NCBI RefSeq assembly: GCF_014193655.1
Contig: NZ_JACHZQ010000001.1
Location: 2,418,001-2,482,000 of the forward strand
Source: Rhizobium sp. BK313
GTDB lineage: Bacteria > Pseudomonadota > Alphaproteobacteria > Rhizobiales > Rhizobiaceae
DNA: 64,000 nucleotides
Direction: 5' to 3'
The notes beneath the pieces are model-generated. The model saw only the letters and a list, made by a program, of their open reading frames with translations. It did not search any database and was not told the origin of the DNA. A program made the position numbers and the translations under genes. Shown here in pieces: positions 56,712 to 64,000 of this stretch (position 1 is the first letter of the stretch; each line of letters begins with the position of its first letter).

Positions 56712-57196
56712 GGTCTTATGCCAAGTGTGGTGTAGATTGTTGCCCGATCGCCCACTCGGGCGAATTCTTTGCCAAGGTATGCCGCAACACGCTGGCATGC
56801 GATGGATTCAGCAGTTCCGCTGATTGTCTTGCGCACCCCGTCAGGGTTCGTCAGGAGCCGGCCATCCGGATTGATAGCGAGCGCTTTGACATGCGTGAGA
56901 ACACCAAGCGCTTCTAACGTGAACGGAAAAACGTCGCTGCAGCGCCTTGCAAAATCGACCTGCATCTCAGGATGCTCGGCCGTGATCTTCAAGAAGTAGC
57001 TGCGGTTTCCTCGCTGTAGGATGTCGCGCGACTGGCGCTGAAGGCACAGCGGCAGTACCAAAAGCGATAGAGAAAACGGCATGCCCGCTTTGTCCACCTC
57101 CCGATAGGCGTTTATCGCCCGAAACAGTACCAAGCCGCAAAAGGCGGGGTTGAAAAGGTTGCGTATTTCGATCGGCCGCTGATGCCAGGCCTTCAT
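56708..57196 (-). CDS. ABC-three-component system middle component
   Basis: 162 residues, no transmembrane segment. It has the look of the small middle component (MC) family: start WHQRPIEIRNLFNPAFCGLVL, then a helical domain and a winged-helix-like end (FTLEALGVLTHVKALAIN). The family is defined by position between effector and ATPase; its job is probably to link the two. Overlaps both neighbours by 4 bases (57193-57196 and 56708-56711). Confidence 0.75.
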   Translation of the reverse strand: MKAWHQRPIEIRNLFNPAFCGLVLFRAINAYREVDKAGMPFSLSLLVLPLCLQRQSRDILQRGNRSYFLKITAEHPEMQVDFARRCSDVFPFTLEALGVLTHVKALAINPDGRLLTNPDGVRKTISGTAESIACQRVAAYLGKEFARVGDRATIYTTLGIRP

Positions 57197-58392
57197 GCGG
57201 CAACTCCAAGTATCTCGGCCAAGTGCTCTAGGAAGCGGGGATGCCAGTGGACGCGCGGAACAGGGTTAGAGTTGGCAAGAATGTGAAATGCGCCGCGGAC
57301 GACGTAAGGTTCCGTGACGCGCTCACGGATGCGAAGCTGAGTGGTATCGCGTTCCGCCCAACGCAGGAGTTCTCGCCCCGCCACTAGCAGAGCTTCCTCT
57401 TGGCTGCCATCCATCAAAGATTCGAAAGCGACCTCCTTGTAACGTGCCCACTCCTCGACGAGGCGGTCCTCATATTCCTCGATCTCGCCGGAAACGATAA
57501 GGTTCTCTCGCGCCCAGCTCGACCGCTGTTCAAATGCTCGGTAGTAGTCAATAATCGCAAACTGTATGCGGGCTTCCGATAACTGTAAGGCATGAAGCTG
57601 TCGGACGAATGTCCGTTGGTCGTGCAGAGCGTCAATTTCGCCAGCGGGCATTCTGTTCCGGAAATTGATCGGCAGGTTGTCCGTCCTATATTCCTCGGCA
57701 AATGCCGCGAGCTTGTCGGAGACTTCCTGAACGCTGATCGGCTCATGCCTTTCTCGCGTCAGAAGCTTTATGACGTTGTTAGTCCACCAGCCTTCCAATC
57801 TCTCAAATAACGGCGTGCGAAACTCTCGCCTGATCGTGCGTAAGCGCTGATCGACCAAGGCGGGAATTTCGTTGATACGAGACGTCTCGGGGAAGATCGC
57901 TATGCGGCCGAAGAAGTCACGGGCTTCGTCGGTGCCGAGGCGGTTGAGGTCGACTTTGAGCTTGAGGAGCGTTTCGCTGGAGGTCTGCGATATTGCTTCA
58001 ATCGCAGCTTCCGCTTTCGTGTCGTCGTCTGCCTTCGCATCGACGAAGAGATTCAAGAACGAACCTGGGGAAACGCTTCCGGTATGGTACAAAAGGAACC
58101 GGGCATTCGATTCGCCCCTTCCGGTGCCCTCGTAGTGCTTCAACCATATTCGTACAGACTTCCAGAAATCGGACGACAAATCTGTTAGTCTGTCACCTGG
58201 CGCTTTGTGCTTGAGCGAGGCGAGCGAAAGCGAGTCGTCCTCAGTCGCGACGAATTCCACGTCGTCGTTCCGCTCGATGAAGATCGCACCATCTTCTGGA
58301 AGATCGAGGACCTTCAGCAGCGCAAACCTCGATTGGAAAATATAGCCTAGACCCTGCTCCGCCGCTGAAAACGCGGACCTATCGTTCGACAT
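57193..58392 (-). CDS. ABC-three-component system effector with Cap4-like nuclease N-terminus
   Basis: 399 residues. The first 85 residues show the Cap4/DUF4297-type nuclease pattern: GLGYIFQSRFALLKVL, then IERNDDVEF (E40, D43, D44), LASLKHKAPG (K61) and DLSSDFWKSVRIWL, fitting a PD-(D/E)xK nuclease; Gln of the usual QxK is Ser here. The rest (about 130-399) is an ABC-3C C-terminal domain with RTFVRQLHALQLSE, AIIDYYRAFEQRSSWARENL and VEEWARYKEV. First gene of the cassette. A DNA-cleaving, growth-arresting role is inference. Confidence 0.75.
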   Translation of the reverse strand: MSNDRSAFSAAEQGLGYIFQSRFALLKVLDLPEDGAIFIERNDDVEFVATEDDSLSLASLKHKAPGDRLTDLSSDFWKSVRIWLKHYEGTGRGESNARFLLYHTGSVSPGSFLNLFVDAKADDDTKAEAAIEAISQTSSETLLKLKVDLNRLGTDEARDFFGRIAIFPETSRINEIPALVDQRLRTIRREFRTPLFERLEGWWTNNVIKLLTRERHEPISVQEVSDKLAAFAEEYRTDNLPINFRNRMPAGEIDALHDQRTFVRQLHALQLSEARIQFAIIDYYRAFEQRSSWARENLIVSGEIEEYEDRLVEEWARYKEVAFESLMDGSQEEALLVAGRELLRWAERDTTQLRIRERVTEPYVVRGAFHILANSNPVPRVHWHPRFLEHLAEILGVAA

Positions 58393-58798
58393 GCAAGATT
58401 AAACTCAACAGTTCGAAATAGTTGATGTGTATCGACTCTCCCAGAAGTTGCTAGTATCGATATACTTGCGGTCGAATGCAATCGGCTATTCGACAATCGC
58501 GGTGATTTCTTTTTCGGGAATTAGTGGTCCACGCGTCGGCGGCCGACGGGAGACACCACGCAGCTGTACCATGCATCGATCATGCAGGCGCACGGGGGCG
58601 TTTGAACTCCTGCGCGTCCAACAGTCTACTTCTGGCGCAAAGCGATCACAGACTCTCGTTAACAATCACAGGCGTTCATCGATGCAAGGCGTACCGGACG
58701 ATCCCTCATTAGCATTCAAACATCGCGTAAAAGCCCGTCTCGGACTCCTGCACGCGGGGCCGTGTCCTGAAGCTTCAGAACACGGCCCTTCATCCCGC
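58393..58798. other. Region between the ABC-3C cassette and the aldo/keto reductase gene
   Basis: About 406 bases. It contains the promoter of the ABC-3C operon near its left end (AT-rich 58393-58450) and the hairpin at 58757-58788. Frames in it are short, and a long plus-strand frame from 58427 only mirrors the reductase gene. No tRNA or integrase is beside it. Confidence 0.4.
58757..58788. terminator. Hairpin downstream of the aldo/keto reductase
   Basis: GGGCCGTGT (58757-58765) pairs with ACACGGCCC (58780-58788), and the interior CTGAAGCTTCAG is itself palindromic. It lies 11 bases past the reductase stop on the minus strand. No clear U run. Confidence 0.6.
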
Positions 58799-59830
58799 TT
58801 ATGCGGCGGCGCGGTGAGCGATTGGTCGGCGGCGCAGCTCCGCCTTCAAAATCGCCGGTGGGTTGTAATTCGCCTCAAGCGGTCCGACATCGGTGCCGGG
58901 CGGAACAATCTCGTCGATCCGATCGAGAATTTCGTCCGTCAGGCTCACCTCGGAGCCTGCGAGCAGATCGTCGAGATGCTCCATCTTGCGGGGACCGATG
59001 ATCGCCGATGTGACGGCCGGGTGAGCCATCACGAAAGCCAACGCCATATGCGTCAGCGGCAGCCCTGCCTCCTCCGCCAGAGGGATGAGCTGCTCCACCA
59101 CGTCCAGCCTGCGTTCGTCAGACATCTGTCTGGGAAATCTTCTGGCGCGCCCGCTGTCGGGCTGTGGCTCGCCCTTGCGGTAGCGGCCGGTGAGCATGCC
59201 CATCGCCAATGGGCTCCACACCATCGCACCCATACCGTACCGCTCGCAGGCGGGCAGCACCTCGCGTTCGATACCGCGGTTCAGGATCGAATAGGGCGGC
59301 TGCTCGGTGCGGAAGCGCGCCAGCCCGCGTCGCTCCGCGATCCACTGGGCTTCGATGATCTCCGATACCGGGAACGTCGATGATCCGATCGCGCGCACTT
59401 TTCCCGCCCGCATCAGATCGGTGAGGGCAGAAAGCGTTTCCTCGATGTCGGTATCCGGCGCTGGCCGATGAACCTGATAGAGATCGATATGGTCGGTCTG
59501 CAGGCGACGCAACGAAGCGTCCACTTCGCGGACCAGCCAACGCCGCGAATTGCCTTGCTGGTTCGGGTCGTCACCCATCGGAAGATGTGCTTTGGTGGCC
59601 AGCACGACATTGTCGCGCCGGCCTTTGAGAGCCTTGCCTACGATCTCTTCCGATTCACCTCGACTATATGCATCAGCGGTATCGATGAAGTTGATTCCTG
59701 CATCCAAGGCCCTGTGGATGATCCGGACCCCCTCGTCATGGTCGGGATTGCCCGCGGCGCCAAACATCATTGCGCCGAGGCAAAAGGGGCTGACTTTGAT
59801 GCCGGTTTTTCCCAGTGTGCGGTATTGCAT
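58799..59830 (-). CDS. Aldo/keto reductase (AKR, YajO/YdjG-like)
   Basis: 343 residues. NADPH-dependent reductase of carbonyls. Catalytic set is visible: Asp/Tyr in DTADAYSRGESE, Lys in VVLATKAH, His in DLYQVHRP; the C-terminal cofactor region is AIIGPRKMEHLDDLL. It follows the SDR gene on the same strand (77-base gap). Likely co-regulated by the divergent TetR. The substrate is unknown. Confidence 0.92.
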   Translation of the reverse strand: MQYRTLGKTGIKVSPFCLGAMMFGAAGNPDHDEGVRIIHRALDAGINFIDTADAYSRGESEEIVGKALKGRRDNVVLATKAHLPMGDDPNQQGNSRRWLVREVDASLRRLQTDHIDLYQVHRPAPDTDIEETLSALTDLMRAGKVRAIGSSTFPVSEIIEAQWIAERRGLARFRTEQPPYSILNRGIEREVLPACERYGMGAMVWSPLAMGMLTGRYRKGEPQPDSGRARRFPRQMSDERRLDVVEQLIPLAEEAGLPLTHMALAFVMAHPAVTSAIIGPRKMEHLDDLLAGSEVSLTDEILDRIDEIVPPGTDVGPLEANYNPPAILKAELRRRPIAHRAAA

Positions 59831-59907
59831 GGTCTATTCCTTCTATTGTTCGTTGATGTGGGGTCAGTGCCGCCCTGCTGCGCTAATTTCCAGCGCTCGG
59901 GCATACG

Positions 59908-60657
59908 TCACCATGGGAGCGGGCCGTCCGCGCTCGAGAACGTGCCCGTCGGACCGTTCGCGTCGAGGGCGACGCGCACAGGATTGCGGGCACCCTGTTC
60001 GACCGTCTCAAAGCCCTCGAAGTTATTGAGGGCCGTTGCGGTGAAGCCCGGGCTCGCGGCGTTGACTTTGATGTTTGTCGACTCGAGTTCAATCGCGAAG
60101 GAAAGCGTGATCGCGTTGAGGGCAGTCTTTGAAGCGGCGTAAACGACGCCGAATCCAGTGCGATACGGATAGGTCGGGTCCGCGTTCAACGTTAGCGAGC
60201 CGACGCCGCTCGTTACGTTGACGATGCGTCCCGCCGGCGCGTCACGGAGGAATGGAAGCATCGCTTGCGTGACGGCAATGACACCGAACACGTTCGTTTC
60301 GAACACCGCGCGCACCTCGTCGAGTGACGCAACGCTCGCACGGCTCGACTCCAGCATCTCCGCAAGCGATCTGCCCGGCTTTCCCGCATGCGAGATGGCC
60401 GCGTTGTTCACAAGCACATCGAGACGACCGAGTTCGATCCGGATGCGCTCTGCTGCTGCAGCGATTGAGGCCCGGTCCGTGACATCGAGCTGCAAGGCGC
60501 GGGCATCCGCTCCGATGCTTTTCGCAGCCGCCTCCCCATGCTCAAGGTTTCGCGACCCAACGAGCACGATGAATCCATGTGCCGCGAGTTCCCTAGCGAT
60601 TTGAAGACCGATCCCTCGGTTTGCCCCGGTGACCAGGGCAACGGGTTTGTCCAGCAT
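59908..60657 (-). CDS. Short-chain dehydrogenase/reductase (classical SDR)
   Basis: 249 residues. Cofactor loop TGANRGIG (10-17), NNAA at the beta-4 site, catalytic Ser in NVTSGVG, and YAASK (Tyr, Lys) are all present. SRNLEHG after beta-2 suggests NADP(H). Upstream gene of the pair with the reductase at 58799. The duplicated TetR operator is about 60-100 bases upstream. Confidence 0.93.
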   Translation of the reverse strand: MLDKPVALVTGANRGIGLQIARELAAHGFIVLVGSRNLEHGEAAAKSIGADARALQLDVTDRASIAAAAERIRIELGRLDVLVNNAAISHAGKPGRSLAEMLESSRASVASLDEVRAVFETNVFGVIAVTQAMLPFLRDAPAGRIVNVTSGVGSLTLNADPTYPYRTGFGVVYAASKTALNAITLSFAIELESTNIKVNAASPGFTATALNNFEGFETVEQGARNPVRVALDANGPTGTFSSADGPLPW

Positions 60658-60718
60658 AGCAATCTCCTTTGCTGTAATGACGTATGGCGGCCACCGCCGC
60701 CCCGTGTTAGTGAAGTAA

Positions 60719-60756
60719 ACGGAACACCATTCCGTTTATACGGAACGATGTTCCGT
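60719..60756. promoter_or_regulatory. Duplicated 17-base TetR operator between SDR and tetR
   Basis: ACGGAA-CACCA-TTCCGT at 60719-60735 and ACGGAA-CGATG-TTCCGT at 60740-60756. The two palindromes have identical arms and are offset by 21 bases, two helical turns, so two TetR dimers could bind side by side. It ends 20 bases before the tetR start. Confidence 0.8.
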
Positions 60757-60776
60757 TTAGCAAATGGAAAAAGTGC

Positions 60777-61403
60777 ATGAGCGATAAATTTGACAAGCAG
60801 GATGATGCCTTGGAGCCGGTGAGCCCGACGGACCGGCGCGTGCGAGCCGATGCGCAGCGCAATCTCGACGGACTGCTGCAGGCGGCCATGACAGTCTTTG
60901 CGGAGTCGGGAGTAGACGCGCCGGTACGGGAGATCGCAAAGAAGGCCGGCGTCGGCGTCGGCACCGTCTATCGCCACTTCTCGCAGCGTTCCGATCTCAT
61001 CAAGGCAGTCTTTCGTCGCGAAATCGATGCCTGCGCAGATGCAGCATCGGTGCTGGCCAAAGAGCACGGTCCCGGCGAAGCGCTGGCGCAGTGGATGCAG
61101 CGTTACGTTGACTTCATCTCAGCTAAACGCGGACTGGCTGCAGCCCTGCATTCCGGCGACCCGGCCTATGAAGCCTTGCCAGCTTATTTCGACAAGCGGC
61201 TCCGTCCCGCGCTGGAATCATTGCTGGGCGCCGCGGCTGCGGCAGGCGAAATACGGGCTGGGGTCGAACCAAATGACCTTCTGCGTGCGGTCGCAAGTCT
61301 CTGCACGTCAGCGAACGATGTCGGAGCCGATCATTCCCGGCGGATGGTCGCGCTCCTGGTCGATGGCCTGCGCTACGGGGCGAACCGGCACAACCATAAG
61401 TGA
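60777..61403 (+). CDS. TetR family regulator of the SDR/AKR operon
   Basis: 208 residues. HTH domain: LDGLLQAAMTVFAESGVDAPVREIAKKAGVGVGTVYRHFSQRSDLIKAVF, with an Asp/Arg-rich N-terminal tail. The C-terminal domain resembles the TetR_C SbtR-like group. The duplicated operator lies between it and the SDR gene, so autoregulation and control of SDR/AKR are expected. ATG 60777. Confidence 0.9.
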   Translation: MSDKFDKQDDALEPVSPTDRRVRADAQRNLDGLLQAAMTVFAESGVDAPVREIAKKAGVGVGTVYRHFSQRSDLIKAVFRREIDACADAASVLAKEHGPGEALAQWMQRYVDFISAKRGLAAALHSGDPAYEALPAYFDKRLRPALESLLGAAAAAGEIRAGVEPNDLLRAVASLCTSANDVGADHSRRMVALLVDGLRYGANRHNHK

Positions 61404-61493
61404 GGCAGGCAGAGCACTGGCTTCCGCCGCAACTTCCGCCCTTGGCGCATCTGAACCCTGTGGAGATCGCATGTTTGCTATCTGCGGACACTG

Positions 61494-61778
61494 CTAGCCG
61501 GTGATGCGGAATCCTGTCGGCATCTCCGCGAGCGCGGTCGGCTGCTTCTCCACATTGGAAACCGATGCGCCAGAAGGCCCTTGCCAGAAACGCTCAATCA
61601 TGGTCGAAATCGCCGCATCAGGTCCCGCAATCAAAGCGACTACGGACCCATCCAATTCGTTGCGAACCCAGCCTGCCAAACCGAGCTTCAACGCCTCGTC
61701 ACGCGTCCAAACACGGAAACTGACACCCTGTACCCTACCAGTTATCCGTACCAGGGCAGCCTCATAATCATCGGACAT
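61494..61778 (-). CDS. Acylphosphatase
   Basis: 94 residues, the typical length. Catalytic Arg in [15 protein letters not shown] and Asn in [11 protein letters not shown] match the acylphosphatase signature; the FW region and GFRITG end complete the alpha/beta sandwich. It hydrolyses carboxyl-phosphate bonds such as acetyl phosphate. ATG 61778 has GGAGGGGAG upstream; a GTG two codons earlier is in frame. Confidence 0.93.
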   Translation of the reverse strand: MSDDYEAALVRITGRVQGVSFRVWTRDEALKLGLAGWVRNELDGSVVALIAGPDAAISTMIERFWQGPSGASVSNVEKQPTALAEMPTGFRITG

Positions 61779-61817
61779 AGCCACTCCCCTCCGACAACAA
61801 CGACAGAATGACAGAGG

Positions 61818-62258
61818 TTACTTCCTCTTGAAAGGCTCCATGCCCTTGCGTGCCAGTTCGTCGGCGCGCTCATTTTCCGGGTGCCCGGCATGGCCCTTGA
61901 TCCAATGCAACGTCACCTTGTGACGATTGTAGGCCTCATCAAGCGCCTGCCACAGTTCGGCATTCTTCACCGGTTTCTTATCCGCGGTCTTCCAGCCGTT
62001 CTTCTTCCAGCCGAAAATCCACTTGGTAATGCCATCCTTGACGTAGACGCTGTCGGTATAGAGATCGACCTCGCAAGGCGCTTTCAGAGCGCCGAGTGCC
62101 GATATCGCCGCCATCAGCTCCATGCGGTTATTGGTCGTATCCGCCTCGCCACCGGACAATTCCTTCTCCACCTCGCCATAACGCAGCACTGCGCCCCATC
62201 CGCCGGGACCGGGATTGCCGGAGCAGGCGCCATCCGTGAAGATATCGACGTGTTTCAT
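61818..62258 (-). CDS. rnhA: Ribonuclease HI
   Basis: 146 residues. Removes RNA from RNA-DNA hybrids. The catalytic residues are all there: [12 protein letters not shown] (first Asp), [10 protein letters not shown] (Glu), YTDSVYV (second Asp), and [15 protein letters not shown] (His and last Asp). ATG 62258 overlaps the thrB stop by 4 bases; further upstream the frame mirrors thrB. Conserved thrB-rnhA order. Confidence 0.97.
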   Translation of the reverse strand: MKHVDIFTDGACSGNPGPGGWGAVLRYGEVEKELSGGEADTTNNRMELMAAISALGALKAPCEVDLYTDSVYVKDGITKWIFGWKKNGWKTADKKPVKNAELWQALDEAYNRHKVTLHWIKGHAGHPENERADELARKGMEPFKRK

Positions 62259-63220
62259 GCCTTGAGCCCGTATTCGGCGCTGGAGGCGATCTGGCGATGG
62301 AAGCGCAGCTTGCGCAGATATTCGATCGGGTCCTTCTTGGTGACCAAGGCGCCGGCCGGCGTCGTCAGCCAATCGTAGAGGCGGGTCAGGAAGAAGCGCA
62401 TCGCCGAGCCACGCGACAGCGTTGGCAGGGCGGCGATTTCGGCGTCGTCCAGCGGCCGGACGCTCTGATAACCTTCCAAAAGCGCCATGCCCTTGGTGAT
62501 GTTGTAAGCACCATCCTTCTCGAAGCACCAGGCGTTGAGGCAGATCGAGACGTCGTAGGCGAGCAGGTCGTTGCAGGCAAAATAGAAATCGATCAGGCCG
62601 GAAAGTTCGTCGCCGAGGAAGAAGACGTTATCCGGGAACAGATCGGCATGGATGACGCCATCAGGCAGGTCTTTCGGCCAGTGGCTGCCAAGGAAATCGA
62701 GCTCGGCGCGGATCTCGTCTTGCAGGCCGGGCTCGACCTCGTCGGCGCGAGCTTCGGATTTTTCCCAAAGCCCCTGCCAGCCTTCAAGCGACAGCGCATT
62801 CGGCCGCTTGATGGCGAAGCCTTCGCCGGCGACGTGCATCGCGGCCAGCGCCTTGCCGACCTCACGGCAATGCTTTGCCTCCGGCTTGCGCAGCCACATG
62901 CCCTCGAGGAAGGAGATCAGCGCCGCCGGACGGCCGGAAAGATGGCCGAGCAGCGCGCCGTCTTTGCGCGGCAAAGGCAGCGGGCAGGAAAGGCCACGGC
63001 TTGCAAGATGCTGCATCAGGCCGAGGAAAAACGGCAAGTCGCCTTTCTCGACGCGCTTCTCATAGAGCGTCAGGATCAACGGCTCGCGCGACGTATGCAG
63101 CAGGAAGTTGGAGTTTTCGACGCCCTCGGCGATGCCCTTGTAGGAGAGCAATGTGCCAACATCATATTCCGTCAGGAACCACTTCAGATCGTCTTCGGTA
63201 ATATCGGTATAAACGGCCAC
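62255..63220 (-). CDS. thrB: Homoserine kinase ThrB (aminoglycoside-phosphotransferase fold)
   Basis: 321 residues. The alphaproteobacterial ThrB type, distinct from the GHMP-type kinase of E. coli. The P-loop-like [18 protein letters not shown] segment and the APH catalytic loop HADLFPDNV (D and N), then [16 protein letters not shown], identify it. Phosphorylates L-homoserine in threonine synthesis; thrC is elsewhere in the window. Coupled to rnhA; ispH lies just upstream. Confidence 0.95.
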   Translation of the reverse strand: MAVYTDITEDDLKWFLTEYDVGTLLSYKGIAEGVENSNFLLHTSREPLILTLYEKRVEKGDLPFFLGLMQHLASRGLSCPLPLPRKDGALLGHLSGRPAALISFLEGMWLRKPEAKHCREVGKALAAMHVAGEGFAIKRPNALSLEGWQGLWEKSEARADEVEPGLQDEIRAELDFLGSHWPKDLPDGVIHADLFPDNVFFLGDELSGLIDFYFACNDLLAYDVSICLNAWCFEKDGAYNITKGMALLEGYQSVRPLDDAEIAALPTLSRGSAMRFFLTRLYDWLTTPAGALVTKKDPIEYLRKLRFHRQIASSAEYGLKA

Positions 63221-63253
63221 GAATTATTCCTGAAATAGGCGCTATGGGAAGGG

Positions 63254-64000
63254 TTATTCGCCATTGACGAAGGCCATGTCGGCCGCCGTCAGTTCGATAT
63301 TGCGCAGCTCGCGATTGACGAGGAAATTCTCGGTCTCCTTGACCGTTTCGGCGAGCTCCACCACAGCATTGAAGCGGGCGCGGAAGGCCTCGATGATCTC
63401 GTTGACGATGACCTCGGGTGCCGATGCGCCAGCGGAGAGGCCGACGGTTTTGACATCACCGATACCGTCCCAATCGATCTCCGAGGCGCGCTGGACCAAC
63501 ACCGATTTCTTGGCCCCTGCCCTGAGCGCCACCTCGACGAGACGCTTGGAGTTGGACGAATTCGGTGCGCCGACGACGATGAAGAGATCGCAGCCCGGAG
63601 CCGCCTCCTTCACCACTTCCTGGCGGTTGGTCGTGGCGTAGCAGATCGAGTCGGCTGCCGGTGCAGTCAGATTCGGAAAACGCTGCTGCAGCCGCGCGAT
63701 GACGCCGGCGGTGTCGTCAACCGAAAGCGTCGTCTGGGTGACGAAACCGAGATTATCGGGGTCGGCAGGCTGGTAGGCATCGGCATCCTCCACCGTCTCG
63801 ATCAACGACACCGAACCCTCTGGAAGCTGGCCCATGGTGCCGATCACTTCCGGGTGGCCGGCATGACCGATGAGGATGACATGACGGCCGAGGCGGTTAT
63901 GGCGCATGGCCTGCTTGTGTACCTTGGAGACCAGCGGGCAAGTGGCGTCGAGATAGAAGAGATTACGCGCGTCGGCATCCGCCGGCACGGCCTTCGGGAC
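63254..64000 (-). CDS. ispH: 4-hydroxy-3-methylbut-2-enyl diphosphate reductase (partial, N-terminus cut)
   Basis: Last step of the MEP pathway of isoprenoid synthesis. The C-terminal three-quarters are visible: DATCPLVSKVHK and SICYATTNRQ with two of the [4Fe-4S] cysteines, HAGHPEVIGTMGQ, NSSNSKRL and SAGASAPE. The N-terminus with the first Cys lies beyond base 64000. Same-strand order ispH-thrB-rnhA is typical of rhizobia. Confidence 0.95.
   Translation of the reverse strand, partial: VPKAVPADADARNLFYLDATCPLVSKVHKQAMRHNRLGRHVILIGHAGHPEVIGTMGQLPEGSVSLIETVEDADAYQPADPDNLGFVTQTTLSVDDTAGVIARLQQRFPNLTAPAADSICYATTNRQEVVKEAAPGCDLFIVVGAPNSSNSKRLVEVALRAGAKKSVLVQRASEIDWDGIGDVKTVGLSAGASAPEVIVNEIIEAFRARFNAVVELAETVKETENFLVNRELRNIELTAADMAFVNGE

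Noticed and set aside
58427-59383. 318-codon plus-strand frame opposite the aldo/keto reductase
   Set aside because: Mirror of the reductase with Arg-rich translation.

Overview
The window looks like chromosomal DNA from a Rhizobium-type alphaproteobacterium (Rhizobiaceae). The evidence is a RopA-like porin, the GANTC methyltransferase CcrM, BioR/BioY with BioR-type operators, pyruvate phosphate dikinase, the short palindromic repeats common in rhizobial genomes, high GC content, and the order smc, dsbA-like, DUF721, mutY, HAD, ccrM. The species is not decided by the sequence.

Layout. 1-5.3 kb: partial LysR regulator, divergent DHA2 exporter, VanZ-like protein, porin. 5.1-8.4 kb: class I-alpha DAHP synthase behind an apparent Phe/Tyr attenuator, methyltransferase, LysR regulator, rhizobial repeat. 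8.5-11.4 kb: three methionine sulfoxide reductases (MsrA, MsrB, free-Met-R-SO reductase) with DUF6314 and pentapeptide-repeat proteins. 12-17.2 kb: ClpP-like periplasmic protein, tRNA-Pro and tRNA-Gln, lipoproteins, cupin and metallo-beta-lactamase-fold (MBL) proteins. 17.2-25 kb: ppdK, a CorC/HlyC-type membrane protein, and a TetR/hydrolase/MBL/NTF2-like group. 25.1-33.6 kb: genome maintenance genes (smc, DUF721, mutY, ccrM). 33.7-38.8 kb: regulators and biotin uptake. 38.9-46.2 kb: thrC, M16 peptidase, GNAT, GGDEF/EAL protein. 46.2-54.5 kb: metallopeptidase, CsbD, YqgE, DsbD-like protein, peroxiredoxin, AztABC-type zinc importer with a small membrane protein and Zur-like operator, and a MarR/GNAT operon. 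54.7-58.4 kb: an accessory three-gene cassette that reads as an ABC-three-component (ABC-3C) conflict system. 58.8-61.4 kb: aldo/keto reductase, SDR and TetR with a duplicated operator. 61.5-64 kb: acylphosphatase, rnhA, thrB and partial ispH.

The most notable items are the ABC-3C cassette (nuclease-like first protein, small middle component, SMC/Rad50-like DUF3732 ATPase, joined by 4-base overlaps) and the aroG leader. The leader has a 24-codon peptide with five Phe/Tyr codons, nested alternative hairpins and an intrinsic terminator directly before the gene. Several compact operator arrays (TetR, MarR, BioR, Zur-like, CtrA-like) can also be read directly from the DNA. Most remaining genes are ordinary core rhizobial genes.
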